DNA from: Coriobacteriia bacterium
GTDB lineage: Bacteria > Actinomycetota > Coriobacteriia > Coriobacteriales > Atopobiaceae
Direction of reading: 5' to 3'
Assembly (NCBI GenBank): GCA_003150175.1
Contig: QAKZ01000013.1
Location: forward strand, 1-14,790
Length of the DNA: 14,790 nt
Under the pieces are notes generated by a model. The model saw nothing but the letters and a program-made list of their open reading frames with translations, searched no databases and was not told the DNA's origin. The position numbers were made by a program, and so were the translations under genes. Shown piece by piece: positions 1 to 7,029 of this stretch; within the stretch, counting starts at the first letter, position 1, and every line of letters begins with the position of its first letter.

Positions 1-684
1 GCAGACGTGGATGTGGAAGCCGGTAAGCCCGTCGTTGGCCTCGGCCATCATGTCCATCGTCTCGTCGGAGAGCGTGAAGGTGGCGTGGCCGCCGAACATG
101 GCGGCGACCATGTGGTTGCCGTCCTTGCGGGCATCGGCCGCCCAGCGGGCGAAATCGGCGTTCTCTTTGATGGACTGGTCGCGCTTCTCGGTGCCGCGGC
201 GGTCGGAGACCTCATAGCACAGGCAGGAGCGGATGCCGAGCTCCTCGGCGACGTCCTTGATGGCGAACAGAGAGCCGGGAATCTCGCCGAAGCTCGCGTG
301 GTGGTCGAAGATGGTGGTCACGCCGTCGCGGAGCGAATCCAGGATCGTGGCGTACGCGGAGGCGCGGGTGCCGTCGAGCGTGAGGTTGTCGTCGATCTTC
401 CACCACTGCTGCTCGAGGTTCTCGAGGAAGTTCGTGGGGTTGCAGCCCTTGATGGCCAGCCCGCGGGCGAGGCCGGAGTAGATGTGCGTGTGGCAGTTGA
501 CGAGGCCCGGCATGATCACGCCGCCGTGGGCGTCGACATAGGAGGCGCCGACGGCCTGGGCCTTGAGGTCCGCCTCCTTGCCGACGGCGACGATGGAGTC
601 GCCCTCGATGAGGACGGCGCCGTCCTCGATGTAGGGGTTTGCCGCATCGCGCGTGATGACGCGCCCGTTACCGACCAGAAGCAT
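1..684 (-). CDS. ssnA: SsnA-like aminohydrolase (amidohydrolase superfamily), 3' end outside window
   Basis: This is the N-terminal 228 residues of a metal-dependent hydrolase of the cytosine deaminase/chlorohydrolase class; the C-terminus lies beyond the left edge. The start is an ATG preceded by GAGAGGAGAAACAC, a good Shine-Dalgarno. Visible features are the N-terminal beta-sandwich, the metal motif MPGLVNCHTHIYSGLARG (residues 58-75, HTH at 65-67), a DHHASFG stretch at 128-134, and HIH at 224-226. The pattern of MPG-x-V-x-x-H-x-H-x-YSGL-x-RG followed by WW and DHHAS resembles SsnA, an aminohydrolase linked to selenium-dependent purine metabolism, more than guanine deaminase. SsnA's substrate is not firmly established. 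It follows the NCS2 permease by 78 bp on the same strand, so co-transcription is likely. That supports deamination of an imported nucleobase-like compound, which is inference. Confidence 0.8.
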   Translation of the reverse strand, partial: MLLVGNGRVITRDAANPYIEDGAVLIEGDSIVAVGKEADLKAQAVGASYVDAHGGVIMPGLVNCHTHIYSGLARGLAIKGCNPTNFLENLEQQWWKIDDNLTLDGTRASAYATILDSLRDGVTTIFDHHASFGEIPGSLFAIKDVAEELGIRSCLCYEVSDRRGTEKRDQSIKENADFARWAADARKDGNHMVAAMFGGHATFTLSDETMDMMAEANDGLTGFHIHVC

Positions 685-762
685 GTGTTTCTCCTCTCCT
701 GTCGCCGCGGTGCCGTATGGCCCGTGATACGACTTGAATCCCAGTATTCCCGTTAACGTCGC

Positions 763-2304
763 TTAATTTTTCGACGGGGCGTCGTCCTTGCCCTCATCGG
801 CTTTTTTGCCCTCATAAGTGGCCATGCGCTCGGCCGCGTCGAACATGACGCCGACCTCGCCGATCTCCTCGCCCTCGCGCGTCACGGCGTCGAGGGTGTC
901 GACGTCGACGTCCTGGGCGTCCACCGCTGCCGCGGCCTCGACGCGCAGGTCGTTGGCGGCGTTGGTCTCGGAGGGCATGGGGACCTCCTCCGGGGGCAGG
1001 ACGTTGTTGAGGACGATGGCCATGAGCGCGCAAGGCGTGATGGCGGAGGTGGCGAAGATGGTGGAGACCCAGCCGGGCATGCCGGCACCGGCGAGGCAGC
1101 CGGAGACCTGAGAGATGCCGAGGCCGAAGGCGACGGAGACGCCGAAGACGGTGCAGGAGCGCGGGGTCAGGCCGTCGCGGACGAGCATACGGATGCCGTT
1201 CAAGGTGATGGTGCCGAAGACCGAGATCGTGGCGCCGCCGATGACGGGCTGCGGGATCATGGTCAGCACGCCGGCGACCTTGGGCACGAAGCCGGCGATG
1301 GCGAAGATGCAGGCGGCGAAGGCGAAGACCCAGCGGTTGACAACCTTGTTGGAGACGATGATGCCGACGTTCTGGCCGAAGGCCGAGGTGGGCATGCCGC
1401 CGAACAGCGACGAGACGATCGAGACGGTGCCCTGGGCCATGATGGCTCCGGAGAGCTCCTTCTCTTCGGGCAGGCGGTCGAGAGCACCCAGGGAGGCGGC
1501 CGAGAGGTCGCCGATGAGCTGGACGTTTGCCATGATGTAGACGACGGCGATGGTCAGGCAAGCAGCCGCGTTGAACTCGATCTTGAAGGGCATGAACTGC
1601 GGGACGGCGAACCAGGCGGCGTCGGAGAGGCCGGAGGCGTCGATCATGCCGAACGGGATGGAGATCAGGCAGCCGATGATCATGCCGAAGAAGATCGCGC
1701 CGAGCTTCATGACGCCCTTGGCGAAGTTGGAGAGCGCGAAGACGATGGCGAAGGTGACGAGGCCCACGAACCAGCTCTGGACAGAGCCGAAGATCGGGGA
1801 GCCCGCGCCGCCGGCCATGTACTTGATGGCCGTCGGGTACAGCGAGACGCCGATGGTGAAGATCACGGTACCGGTGACCAGCGGCGGGAAGAGTTTACGG
1901 ACGTTCTTGAAGAACAGGCCGAACAGGATGGCGACCACGCCGCCGACGAGCTCGGCGCCGAGCAGGGTGCCGAAGCCGAAGTCGAAGCCGATGGCCTGGA
2001 ACGCGGGCAGGAAGGCGAACGAGACGCCCGTGATGATGGGCATGTTGGAGCCCACGCGCCCAAAGAGCGGGAACTGCTGGAGCAGCGTGTCGAGCGCCGT
2101 GAGGAGAAGCGCGACCTGGATGATAGCCTGCTCCTGCTCGGGGGTGAAGTTACAGGTGGAGGCGATCATCATCGCCGGTGCGATCGCGCCCGCGAAGCAC
2201 GCGAGCACGTGCTGCAGGGACGTGGGCAACAGATCCTTTATGGGAGGCATCCCATCGCGTTGGAAAAGCTTAGGTGAGCCAATGGCTTCCTCATTCTGAG
2301 ACAT
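763..2304 (-). CDS. NCS2-family nucleobase permease (xanthine/uric acid permease-like)
   Basis: A 513-residue polytopic membrane protein of the nucleobase:cation symporter-2 (NAT/NCS2) family, which imports xanthine, urate or uracil, usually with protons. Family hallmarks are His32 in LQHVLACF (TM1), GSNMPIITGVSFAFLPAF (85-102), IGD at 264-266, and the signature QNVGIIVSNKVVNRWV at 311-326. About 14 hydrophobic segments span residues 30-437. Residues 438-513 form an acidic hydrophilic cytoplasmic tail. The start follows GAGAGGGGAAACACACG. Relative to E. coli XanQ, the essential Glu272 and Asp304 align with Gln262 and Gln291 here, while His31, Asp276, Gln324 and Asn325 are retained. Specificity therefore cannot be assigned safely. 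It is divergent to a YheO-type regulator and upstream of the ssnA-like gene, consistent with a substrate-inducible purine uptake operon. Confidence 0.9.
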   Translation of the reverse strand: MSQNEEAIGSPKLFQRDGMPPIKDLLPTSLQHVLACFAGAIAPAMMIASTCNFTPEQEQAIIQVALLLTALDTLLQQFPLFGRVGSNMPIITGVSFAFLPAFQAIGFDFGFGTLLGAELVGGVVAILFGLFFKNVRKLFPPLVTGTVIFTIGVSLYPTAIKYMAGGAGSPIFGSVQSWFVGLVTFAIVFALSNFAKGVMKLGAIFFGMIIGCLISIPFGMIDASGLSDAAWFAVPQFMPFKIEFNAAACLTIAVVYIMANVQLIGDLSAASLGALDRLPEEKELSGAIMAQGTVSIVSSLFGGMPTSAFGQNVGIIVSNKVVNRWVFAFAACIFAIAGFVPKVAGVLTMIPQPVIGGATISVFGTITLNGIRMLVRDGLTPRSCTVFGVSVAFGLGISQVSGCLAGAGMPGWVSTIFATSAITPCALMAIVLNNVLPPEEVPMPSETNAANDLRVEAAAAVDAQDVDVDTLDAVTREGEEIGEVGVMFDAAERMATYEGKKADEGKDDAPSKN

Positions 2305-2549
2305 CGTGTGTTTCCCCTCTCGTTAACGTCACGCGTTGTCTACAGATTTTGCCTTTCGCCGCAAGCGTCGAGGGGCAGGTTTCGCCGAGCGTATGCGCCC
2401 GCAAACAATCTGTTTTTACCGCAAACTAATTGTTATATCTGCAGGTTTATGCCACATGAGCGACAAAAGAAGCGTTGTTTTCGAATCGGTAAACGGTCGA
2501 AAAACGCCGTGGGCGGAAAACACGTCCAAACGGGCCTTGAAACACATAC

Positions 2550-2568
2550 CTAACAAACTGTTTGTTAG
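2550..2568. promoter_or_regulatory. 19-bp perfect palindrome, probable operator
   Basis: Two 9-bp arms, CTAACAAAC and GTTTGTTAG, flank a single central T. An outer imperfect CATACC...GGTATG pair encloses it. It overlaps the -35 position proposed for the regulator promoter, which would suit autoregulation. Which protein binds it is inferred only from proximity. Confidence 0.65.
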
Positions 2569-2586
2569 TTTAGGGTATGGTATAAG
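2558..2586 (+). promoter_or_regulatory. Candidate sigma70-type promoter of the YheO-type regulator
   Basis: CTGTTT (2558-2563) and TATAAG (2581-2586) are separated by 17 bp. The -35 is weak, but the -10 and spacing are good, in a locally AT-rich stretch 78 bp before the start codon. The -35 box lies inside the 19-bp palindrome. Confidence 0.4.
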
Positions 2587-2664
2587 CCTAACAATTAGTT
2601 GCATCAACCTGACTAATTTGTTTTTTGCAGGTAGACAGCATAGAACCGATCAGAAGAGAGCACC

Positions 2665-3321
2665 ATGCAGGAGAACCACCTCGACTTCTACAAGCGTCTG
2701 GGCCACGCAATCGCCTTACAATTTGGCGAAGGCTGCGAAGTCGTCATCCACGACCTCAAGGCGAAGGACCCCGACCACTCGATCGTCTGGATCGAGAACG
2801 GCCACGTGACCGGGCGCAAGGTCGGCGACGGCCCCTCCCACGTCGTGCTCGAGGCGCTCCACGCCGATGCGGGCAAGATCGACGACCGGCTCTCGTACCT
2901 CACGAAGACCGCCAGCGGCAAGATCCTCAAGTCCTCGACCATCTTTATCCGCGACACCGCGGGCGACCTCTCGGGCATCTTTGCCATCAACTTCGACATA
3001 ACCATGCTGCGCGCCGCCCAGGGCACGATCCAGTGGATCTGCGGCGTCGAGCCGACCGCGCCCAGCGAGCCCGAGCCCATCGTGCGCAACATCGCCGACC
3101 TGCTCGACGACCTGCTCGCGCAGTCGGTCGCCCTCGTGGGCACGCCCGTACCCCTCATGAGCAAGGACGACAAAGTGCGCGCCATCCGCTACCTCAACGA
3201 CGCGGGCGCCTTCCTCGTCACGAAATCCGGCCCGAAGGTGTGCAAGTACTTCGGGATCTCGAAGTACACCCTCTACAGCTACCTCGACGAGGCCAAGACG
3301 ATGTCCGAGGAGGACGAGTAG
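2665..3321 (+). CDS. YheO/DauR-type transcriptional regulator (PAS-like sensor plus HTH)
   Basis: A 218-residue protein whose N-terminal part (about 5-115) matches the YheO-like PAS_6 domain: LGHAIALQFGEGCEVVIHDL, the GKILKSSTIFIRD stretch and GIFAINFDITML. The C-terminal part (about 160-215) is the HTH found in this family, with KVRAIRYLNDAGAFLVTKSG and VCKYFGISKYTLYSYLDE as the recognition region. Characterised relatives such as DauR regulate catabolic operons in response to a small ligand. The start is an ATG preceded by a modest GAAGAGAG. It is divergent to the permease across the palindrome-rich spacer, so it probably controls both itself and the permease-ssnA unit. The ligand is unknown; a purine or deamination product is a guess from context. 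Confidence 0.88.
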   Translation: MQENHLDFYKRLGHAIALQFGEGCEVVIHDLKAKDPDHSIVWIENGHVTGRKVGDGPSHVVLEALHADAGKIDDRLSYLTKTASGKILKSSTIFIRDTAGDLSGIFAINFDITMLRAAQGTIQWICGVEPTAPSEPEPIVRNIADLLDDLLAQSVALVGTPVPLMSKDDKVRAIRYLNDAGAFLVTKSGPKVCKYFGISKYTLYSYLDEAKTMSEEDE

Positions 3322-3348
3322 CGCGCAACGCGGGGCGAACATAACGTA

Positions 3349-3393
3349 AAGCGAGCGGGCGCGGGGCATGAAGCTCCACGCCCGCTCGCTTTT
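3349..3393 (+). terminator. Rho-independent terminator after the YheO-type regulator
   Basis: Perfect 13-bp arms AAGCGAGCGGGCG (3349-3361) and CGCCCGCTCGCTT (3379-3391), a 17-nt loop, and a short T run ending at 3393, starting 27 bp after the stop codon. A classic intrinsic terminator with a short U tract. Confidence 0.85.
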
Positions 3394-3611
3394 GGAGGCA
3401 CCGAGACCTGTTTGGCAAGAAGGGCAGCGTGCTTCCCCTCGCGCTCAGATAATTTCGATCAGGAATGGCCGCTCAGCAAGAAGGGCCCCGCGTTTGCCTC
3501 TGGCGCAGTTCCGCATGAGCCGGACGCGACTTGATGTCGCGTCCGTGCGAAGAGGACTGTTTGGGCACAGAGGTAAATGCGGCGCACTTCTTGCCGCAAC
3601 GCAGCTCCAGC
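3394..3611. other. Convergent intergenic spacer with hairpins and GCAAGAAGGGC motifs
   Basis: No coding sequence is convincing in this spacer between the regulator and serA, which converge. GCAAGAAGGGC occurs at 3415-3425 and 3476-3486, and an inverted partial copy ACTTCTTGC lies at 3587-3595. The stretch 3522-3544 is a perfect 9-bp stem (GGACGCGAC/GTCGCGTCC, 5-nt loop) without a U tract. Confidence 0.6.
3575..3598 (-). terminator. Weak hairpin with short T run after serA
   Basis: Read leftward, TGCGGC and GCCGCA (3593-3598 and 3578-3583) form a 6-bp stem followed by TTTACC, 14 bp past the serA stop. It is short for a terminator, but position and polarity fit. Confidence 0.4.
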
Positions 3612-4775
3612 TTACTTGATCACGCGGACACGGTAGATGGCAGGGACCTTCTTGAGGGCGTCGATGGTCGCGTCGTCGAGGTGCTCATCGGTATCGAACA
3701 TGGTGTAGGCGTTCTCGCCGGCGGACTCGTTGACCATGCGCTGGACGTTCGCGTTGTCGTGCGCGAGGATGGCCGTGATCTGGCCGATCATGTTCGGCAC
3801 GTTGGCGTGCAGGCACGCGACGCGGCTGGCCGCGCGGGCCTTGCCCATGTTGCAGGCCGGGTAGTTGACGGAGTGGACGATGTTGCCGTTCTCCAGGTAG
3901 TCCTTGAGCTCCGAGATCGCCATGTCGGCGCAGTTGGCCTCAGCCTCGCCGGTGCCGGCGCCCGAGTGCGTGGTGATGAAGGTGTTGGGCATCTTGACGG
4001 TCTTGGGCGTGGCGAAGTCGCACGAGAACCACGAGAGGCGCCCGCCGCGAAGGGCGGCGTCAACGGCGTCCTCGTCGATGATCGTCTCGCGCGCGTAGTT
4101 GATGAGGACCGCGCCCGGCTTGAGCAGGCCCAGCTGGTCGGAGCCGATCATGCCGATGGTGTCGGACTTGGAGGGCACGTGGAGCGTGAGGTAGTCGCAG
4201 TTGCGGCAAAGGTCCTCGAGGGTGCCCACGCGCTGCACGTCGCGGGAAAGGACCCATGCGTGCTCGACCGAGATGAAGGGGTCGTAGCCGTAGACGTCCA
4301 TGCCGAGGTCGACGCAGGCGTTGGCGACCTTGGAGCCGACATTGCCCAGGCCCACGACGCCGATGCGCTTGCCCTTGAGCTCGTGGCCGACGAAGGCCTT
4401 CTTTGCCTTCTCGGCGTTGACGAGGATGTTGGGGTCGTCGGCGTGGGCGCGCACCCAGTCCATGGACTGGACGACGCCGCGGCTCGAGAGGATGAGCATC
4501 GCGATGACAATCTCCTTGACGGCGTTGGAGTTCGCGCCCGGGGAGTTGAAGACGACGACGCCCTTCTTTGCGTACTCTTCAACGGGGATGTTGTTCACGC
4601 CGGCGCCGCAGCGGGCGATGGCGCGGATGGATCCGGGAAGCTCGTAGCCGTGCAGGTCGGTCGATCGCATGAGGATGGCGTCGGCATCGGCGGCGTCGGA
4701 CACGAAGTCGTACCCCTCGCCGAACTCCACCTTGCCGTCCTTGGTGATGTCGTCGATCGTCTTGATGTGGCGCAT
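3612..4775 (-). CDS. serA: D-3-phosphoglycerate dehydrogenase, short ACT-domain type
   Basis: A 387-residue 2-hydroxyacid dehydrogenase of the short SerA family seen in anaerobic Firmicutes and Bacteroidetes, predicted to oxidise 3-phosphoglycerate to 3-phosphohydroxypyruvate with NAD, the first step of serine synthesis. Visible are RCGAGVNNIP (55-64), FNSPGANSNAVKE (76-88), the Rossmann GLGNVG (142-147) with YDPF at 164-167, NYAR with Arg229, His270 in TTHSGAGT, the DYLENGNI-x-x-SVNYP linker, and an ACT domain from about 323 to the end (VPNMIGQITAILA). The ATG at 4775 has GGAG upstream; a GTG at 4799 has no such site. The usual catalytic Glu motif is replaced by CDFATPK, and PH is TH, so activity needs caution. 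Glycerate kinase, which makes 2- or 3-phosphoglycerate, is encoded about 2.4 kb away. Confidence 0.87.
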   Translation of the reverse strand: MRHIKTIDDITKDGKVEFGEGYDFVSDAADADAILMRSTDLHGYELPGSIRAIARCGAGVNNIPVEEYAKKGVVVFNSPGANSNAVKEIVIAMLILSSRGVVQSMDWVRAHADDPNILVNAEKAKKAFVGHELKGKRIGVVGLGNVGSKVANACVDLGMDVYGYDPFISVEHAWVLSRDVQRVGTLEDLCRNCDYLTLHVPSKSDTIGMIGSDQLGLLKPGAVLINYARETIIDEDAVDAALRGGRLSWFSCDFATPKTVKMPNTFITTHSGAGTGEAEANCADMAISELKDYLENGNIVHSVNYPACNMGKARAASRVACLHANVPNMIGQITAILAHDNANVQRMVNESAGENAYTMFDTDEHLDDATIDALKKVPAIYRVRVIK

Positions 4776-4882
4776 GCTCACTCCTATCGCGAAGGTCACG
4801 TGCGGTCTAGCTTAGCCGATGGCCGCGCGGGGCCGCGGATTTGCCCCCGTTCGGAAACATGGCAGCGGGCGGCGGCGAGGGC

Positions 4883-5145
4883 GCTCAGAAATCGCGGGTT
4901 CCAGCTTTCGGTGCGCACTTCTTGCTAAGAAACCCCGGGTTCCAGCCGCCGGAGGGCGCCGAGCGCTAAGGAATCGCGAGTTCCAGCCCAGAAAGAAGGG
5001 CTGGGACTTGGGATTTCTTAGCGTTGGGCCATCCGCCGGGGCTGGGACTTGGGAATTCTTAGCGCACGCAAGCGCGCCGGGGTTGGGACTTGGGAATCCT
5101 TAGCGCACCGTCGCCCGCCGGGGCTGGAACCTGCGGTTTCTGAGC
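4883..5145. repeat. Array A: seven 23-bp units, 41-bp period, three forward then four inverted
   Basis: Forward units (GCTAAGAAA...GTTCCAGC pattern) lie at 4883-4905, 4924-4946 and 4965-4987. Inverted units (GCTGGGAC...TTTCTTAGC pattern) lie at 5000-5022, 5041-5063, 5082-5104 and 5123-5145. Starts step by exactly 41 bp within each set and by 35 at the turn. The three 18-bp spacers between inverted units all end GCCGGG. The central pair 4965-5022 forms a 25-bp imperfect stem (21 matches) with an 8-nt loop. The outermost units 4883 and 5123 match each other at 21 of 23 positions when inverted. The array fills most of the 454-bp spacer upstream of both serA and the small-protein gene, an unusual place for a terminator. 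No ORF is credible here. Confidence 0.9.
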
Positions 5146-5229
5146 GCAGGGCAAGAAGGGCCGGGCATGGGCGCGCGGACGTGGGCGTAAAGTAGGGGCC
5201 ACGCAATCGCCCGACGAAAAGAGGAAGCC

Positions 5230-5598
5230 ATGCAGACCACCGAGATCGTCAACCAAATCGTCGACACCGCGCAGCAGGCGCCCGAGAAGGCCCAGGAGCT
5301 GATCGCCGACCCCAAGGGCGCCGTCGCCGCCATCTGCGGGACCACCGACTTCGACATCAACGCCGTCGTCCAGGGCGCCCTCGCCCGCGCGGCCGAGCTC
5401 GGGCTCGACTTCAGCGACGTCGACATCTCCAAGCTCGACCTTACGCAACTCGACCTCACCAAGCTCGACCTGATCGCGCTCCAGGACGCCGCGAGCAGGC
5501 TGAACATCGACATCGCCAAGCTCGACCTCTCGAAGCTGGGGCTCGGCGGCACGCTCAGCGGGCTTTTGGGCGGCTTGGGGAGCTTCCTCGGTAGGTAG
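5230..5598 (+). CDS. Small hypothetical protein with Leu-Asp pentapeptide-like repeats
   Basis: A 122-residue protein that I cannot assign to a family with confidence. The start is ATG after GAAAAGAGGAAGCC, a good ribosome-binding site. Residues 1-55 look alpha-helical and polar. Residues 60-103 contain a five-residue rhythm (VDISK, LDLTQ, LDLTK, LDLIA, then DIAKL, DLSKL) resembling the xDLxx pattern of pentapeptide repeats, but too short for a typical beta-helix. The tail 104-122 is Gly/Leu-rich (GLGGTLSGLLGGLGSFLGR). No signal peptide or clear transmembrane helix is seen, although the Gly/Leu tail could associate with membrane. It sits 61 bp upstream of the LCP gene on the same strand, so co-transcription and an envelope-related role are possible but unproven. 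Confidence 0.75.
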   Translation: MQTTEIVNQIVDTAQQAPEKAQELIADPKGAVAAICGTTDFDINAVVQGALARAAELGLDFSDVDISKLDLTQLDLTKLDLIALQDAASRLNIDIAKLDLSKLGLGGTLSGLLGGLGSFLGR

Positions 5599-5659
5599 CC
5601 GCCGCCCCATGTGGGTACCATCAGGCACAGGCAGCAAAGCAGCGCAGAAGGAGCATCCC

Positions 5660-6907
5660 ATGACCAACGCCGACCGCCGGCCCAACGTGTCGCGCCGCGA
5701 GGCGAGCGACGTCGAACGCTACCGCCGCATGCGGCAGGAGCGCGAGAACGCCAACCCCGTGCGCCGCGCCGGCCATGAGGTCGGGCGCAGGCTGGAGGGC
5801 GCAGGCGGCGTGGGCGGTGGCCTGCGCGAGAGCGGCGAGTACCGCAGGCAGGGCTTCTCGCCCGCGCGGGGCGGGCGCAGCAACGTCGGCGCCTATGCGG
5901 GCCAGCGACCCCAGGGGCGCCGCGCGCCGCGGCCGGCCAAGCCGCGCAACTGGGCGAGAACCGCCAAGCGGGTGCTCGTCGGCGTGCTCGCGGTCCTTCT
6001 TGCCTTCTCGGTCGTGCTCACGGTGCGCCTCGGCTCGGGCGTCTCGCTCGAGACGCGCGCGGCGCTCGCGCCCGTGCTGCCCGGCACGCCATTCTATATG
6101 CTGCTCGTCGGGACGGACAAGTCCGAGCAGCGCGTCGAGGACGGCAGTACCGGCGGCACCTTCCGCACCGACTCGATCATGCTCGCGCGCGTGGACCCGC
6201 TCGCTGCCAAGCTCACGCTCGTCTCGATCCAGCGAGACACGCTCGTCGACCTCGGCGGCAGCTACGGAAAGCAGAAGATCAACGCCGCCTACACCCTCGG
6301 CGGGGCACCGCTTCTGATTCACGCCGTGTCCGACCTCGCAGGGGTCAAGATCTCGCATCACGCCGAGATCGACTTCGACAGCTTCACCTCGGTGGTGGAC
6401 GACCTCGGCGGCGTCGACGTGAACGTGCCCATCGACATCGACGATGACCTCGCCGACGTGCACCTCCAGGCCGGTCCGCAGACGATCAACGGCGCGCAGG
6501 CGCTGGGGCTGTGCCGCGCGCGCCACGCCTACGACAAGTACGGCGCGGGCGACTATTACCGCACCGCGAACCAGCGCATGGTTCTCGGCGCGATCCTCAA
6601 GAAGACCCTCAGCGGCAACCCCATCATGCTGGCGACCGGCCTGAACGCCGCGGCGGGCAGCGTGAGCTGCGACATCACGGGGCTCGAGCTGATGCTTCTG
6701 GGCGTGCGGTTCGCCGGATTCGACATGAGCCGCGACCTCGCCTCGGGGCTCGAGCCGACCGAGGGCGTCTACGAGGGCGGCGTTTGGTACGAGAAGGTCA
6801 AGCAGGACGCCTGGAAAAAGATGATGGGGCGTGTGGACGCGGGCCTCTCGCCCTACGAGAACGAGTCCGAGAACCCGACCGCCGGCCTCGCGGGCGCCGG
6901 GCAGTAA
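5660..6907 (+). CDS. LytR-CpsA-Psr (LCP) family cell-wall polymer ligase
   Basis: A 415-residue type II membrane protein. Residues 1-103 are a basic, disordered Arg/Gly-rich cytoplasmic segment; one transmembrane helix spans about 104-122; the extracytoplasmic LCP domain covers about 145-315. LCP enzymes transfer undecaprenyl-linked glycopolymers such as teichoic acids or capsule to peptidoglycan. Family motifs visible are MLLVGTD (147-153), FRTDSIMLARVDP (168-180) with the conserved Arg-Thr-Asp, LVSIQRDTLVDL (187-198, usually SIPRD), QKINAAYTLGG (205-215), VDDLGGVDV (246-254), ALGLCRARH (281-289), and R-x-x-x-Q at 301-305. The ATG at 5660 is preceded by GAAGGAGCATCCC; an upstream in-frame ATG at 5609 has no ribosome-binding site. 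It converges with glycerate kinase across a strong hairpin. Confidence 0.9.
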   Translation: MTNADRRPNVSRREASDVERYRRMRQERENANPVRRAGHEVGRRLEGAGGVGGGLRESGEYRRQGFSPARGGRSNVGAYAGQRPQGRRAPRPAKPRNWARTAKRVLVGVLAVLLAFSVVLTVRLGSGVSLETRAALAPVLPGTPFYMLLVGTDKSEQRVEDGSTGGTFRTDSIMLARVDPLAAKLTLVSIQRDTLVDLGGSYGKQKINAAYTLGGAPLLIHAVSDLAGVKISHHAEIDFDSFTSVVDDLGGVDVNVPIDIDDDLADVHLQAGPQTINGAQALGLCRARHAYDKYGAGDYYRTANQRMVLGAILKKTLSGNPIMLATGLNAAAGSVSCDITGLELMLLGVRFAGFDMSRDLASGLEPTEGVYEGGVWYEKVKQDAWKKMMGRVDAGLSPYENESENPTAGLAGAGQ

Positions 6908-6945
6908 GGGCGCCTTCGCTCAGCTGAGCGCTGTCGGGCGGCGGT

Positions 6946-7029
6946 GCGTTGGGAGCTGATGGGCGTTGGACGCCGGGGCGTTGGGAGCCGGTTCGTCGGG
7001 CACCGCTGGAGCGTTGGACGCCGGGGCGT
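6946..7029. repeat. Short direct repeats after the LCP gene
   Basis: A 19-bp word GCGTTGGACGCCGGGGCGT occurs identically at 6963-6981 and 7011-7029 (48 bp apart), and GCGTTGGGAGC at 6946-6956 and 6978-6988 (32 bp apart). The repeats lie between the LCP stop codon and array B, touching the first unit of that array. A 14-bp palindrome CGCTCAGCTGAGCG sits just upstream at 6917-6930. None of this looks protein-coding. Confidence 0.8.

Larger units (their letters stand above)
2305..2664. promoter_or_regulatory. Divergent regulatory region between permease and regulator
   Basis: This 360-bp non-coding spacer separates the divergent permease and regulator genes and is much more AT-rich than its surroundings. 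It contains a perfect 19-bp palindrome (2550-2568), a 12-bp word TAACAATTAGTT at 2589-2600 with its exact reverse complement at 2424-2435, a related ACTAATTTGTT at 2612-2622, and AAACAATCTGTTT at 2403-2415. The shared TAACAA/TTGTTA half-site suggests repeated binding by one dimeric regulator, plausibly the adjacent YheO-type protein. I found no convincing leftward promoter for the permease. Confidence 0.6.

Noticed and set aside
2438..2500. Leftward promoter for the permease
   Set aside because: TATAAC-like and CATAAA-like -10 words exist on the minus strand, but none has a credible -35 at 16-18 bp.
4883..5145. CRISPR array, suggested by short repeats at a constant period
   Set aside because: Units diverge from each other, switch orientation midway, the 18-bp gaps are too short and partly conserved, and no cas genes are present. 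The same applies to arrays B, C and D.
6946..7029. Small Gly/Arg-rich protein encoded across the repeats after the LCP gene
   Set aside because: The frame is repeat translation with no ribosome-binding site and runs into the terminator array.
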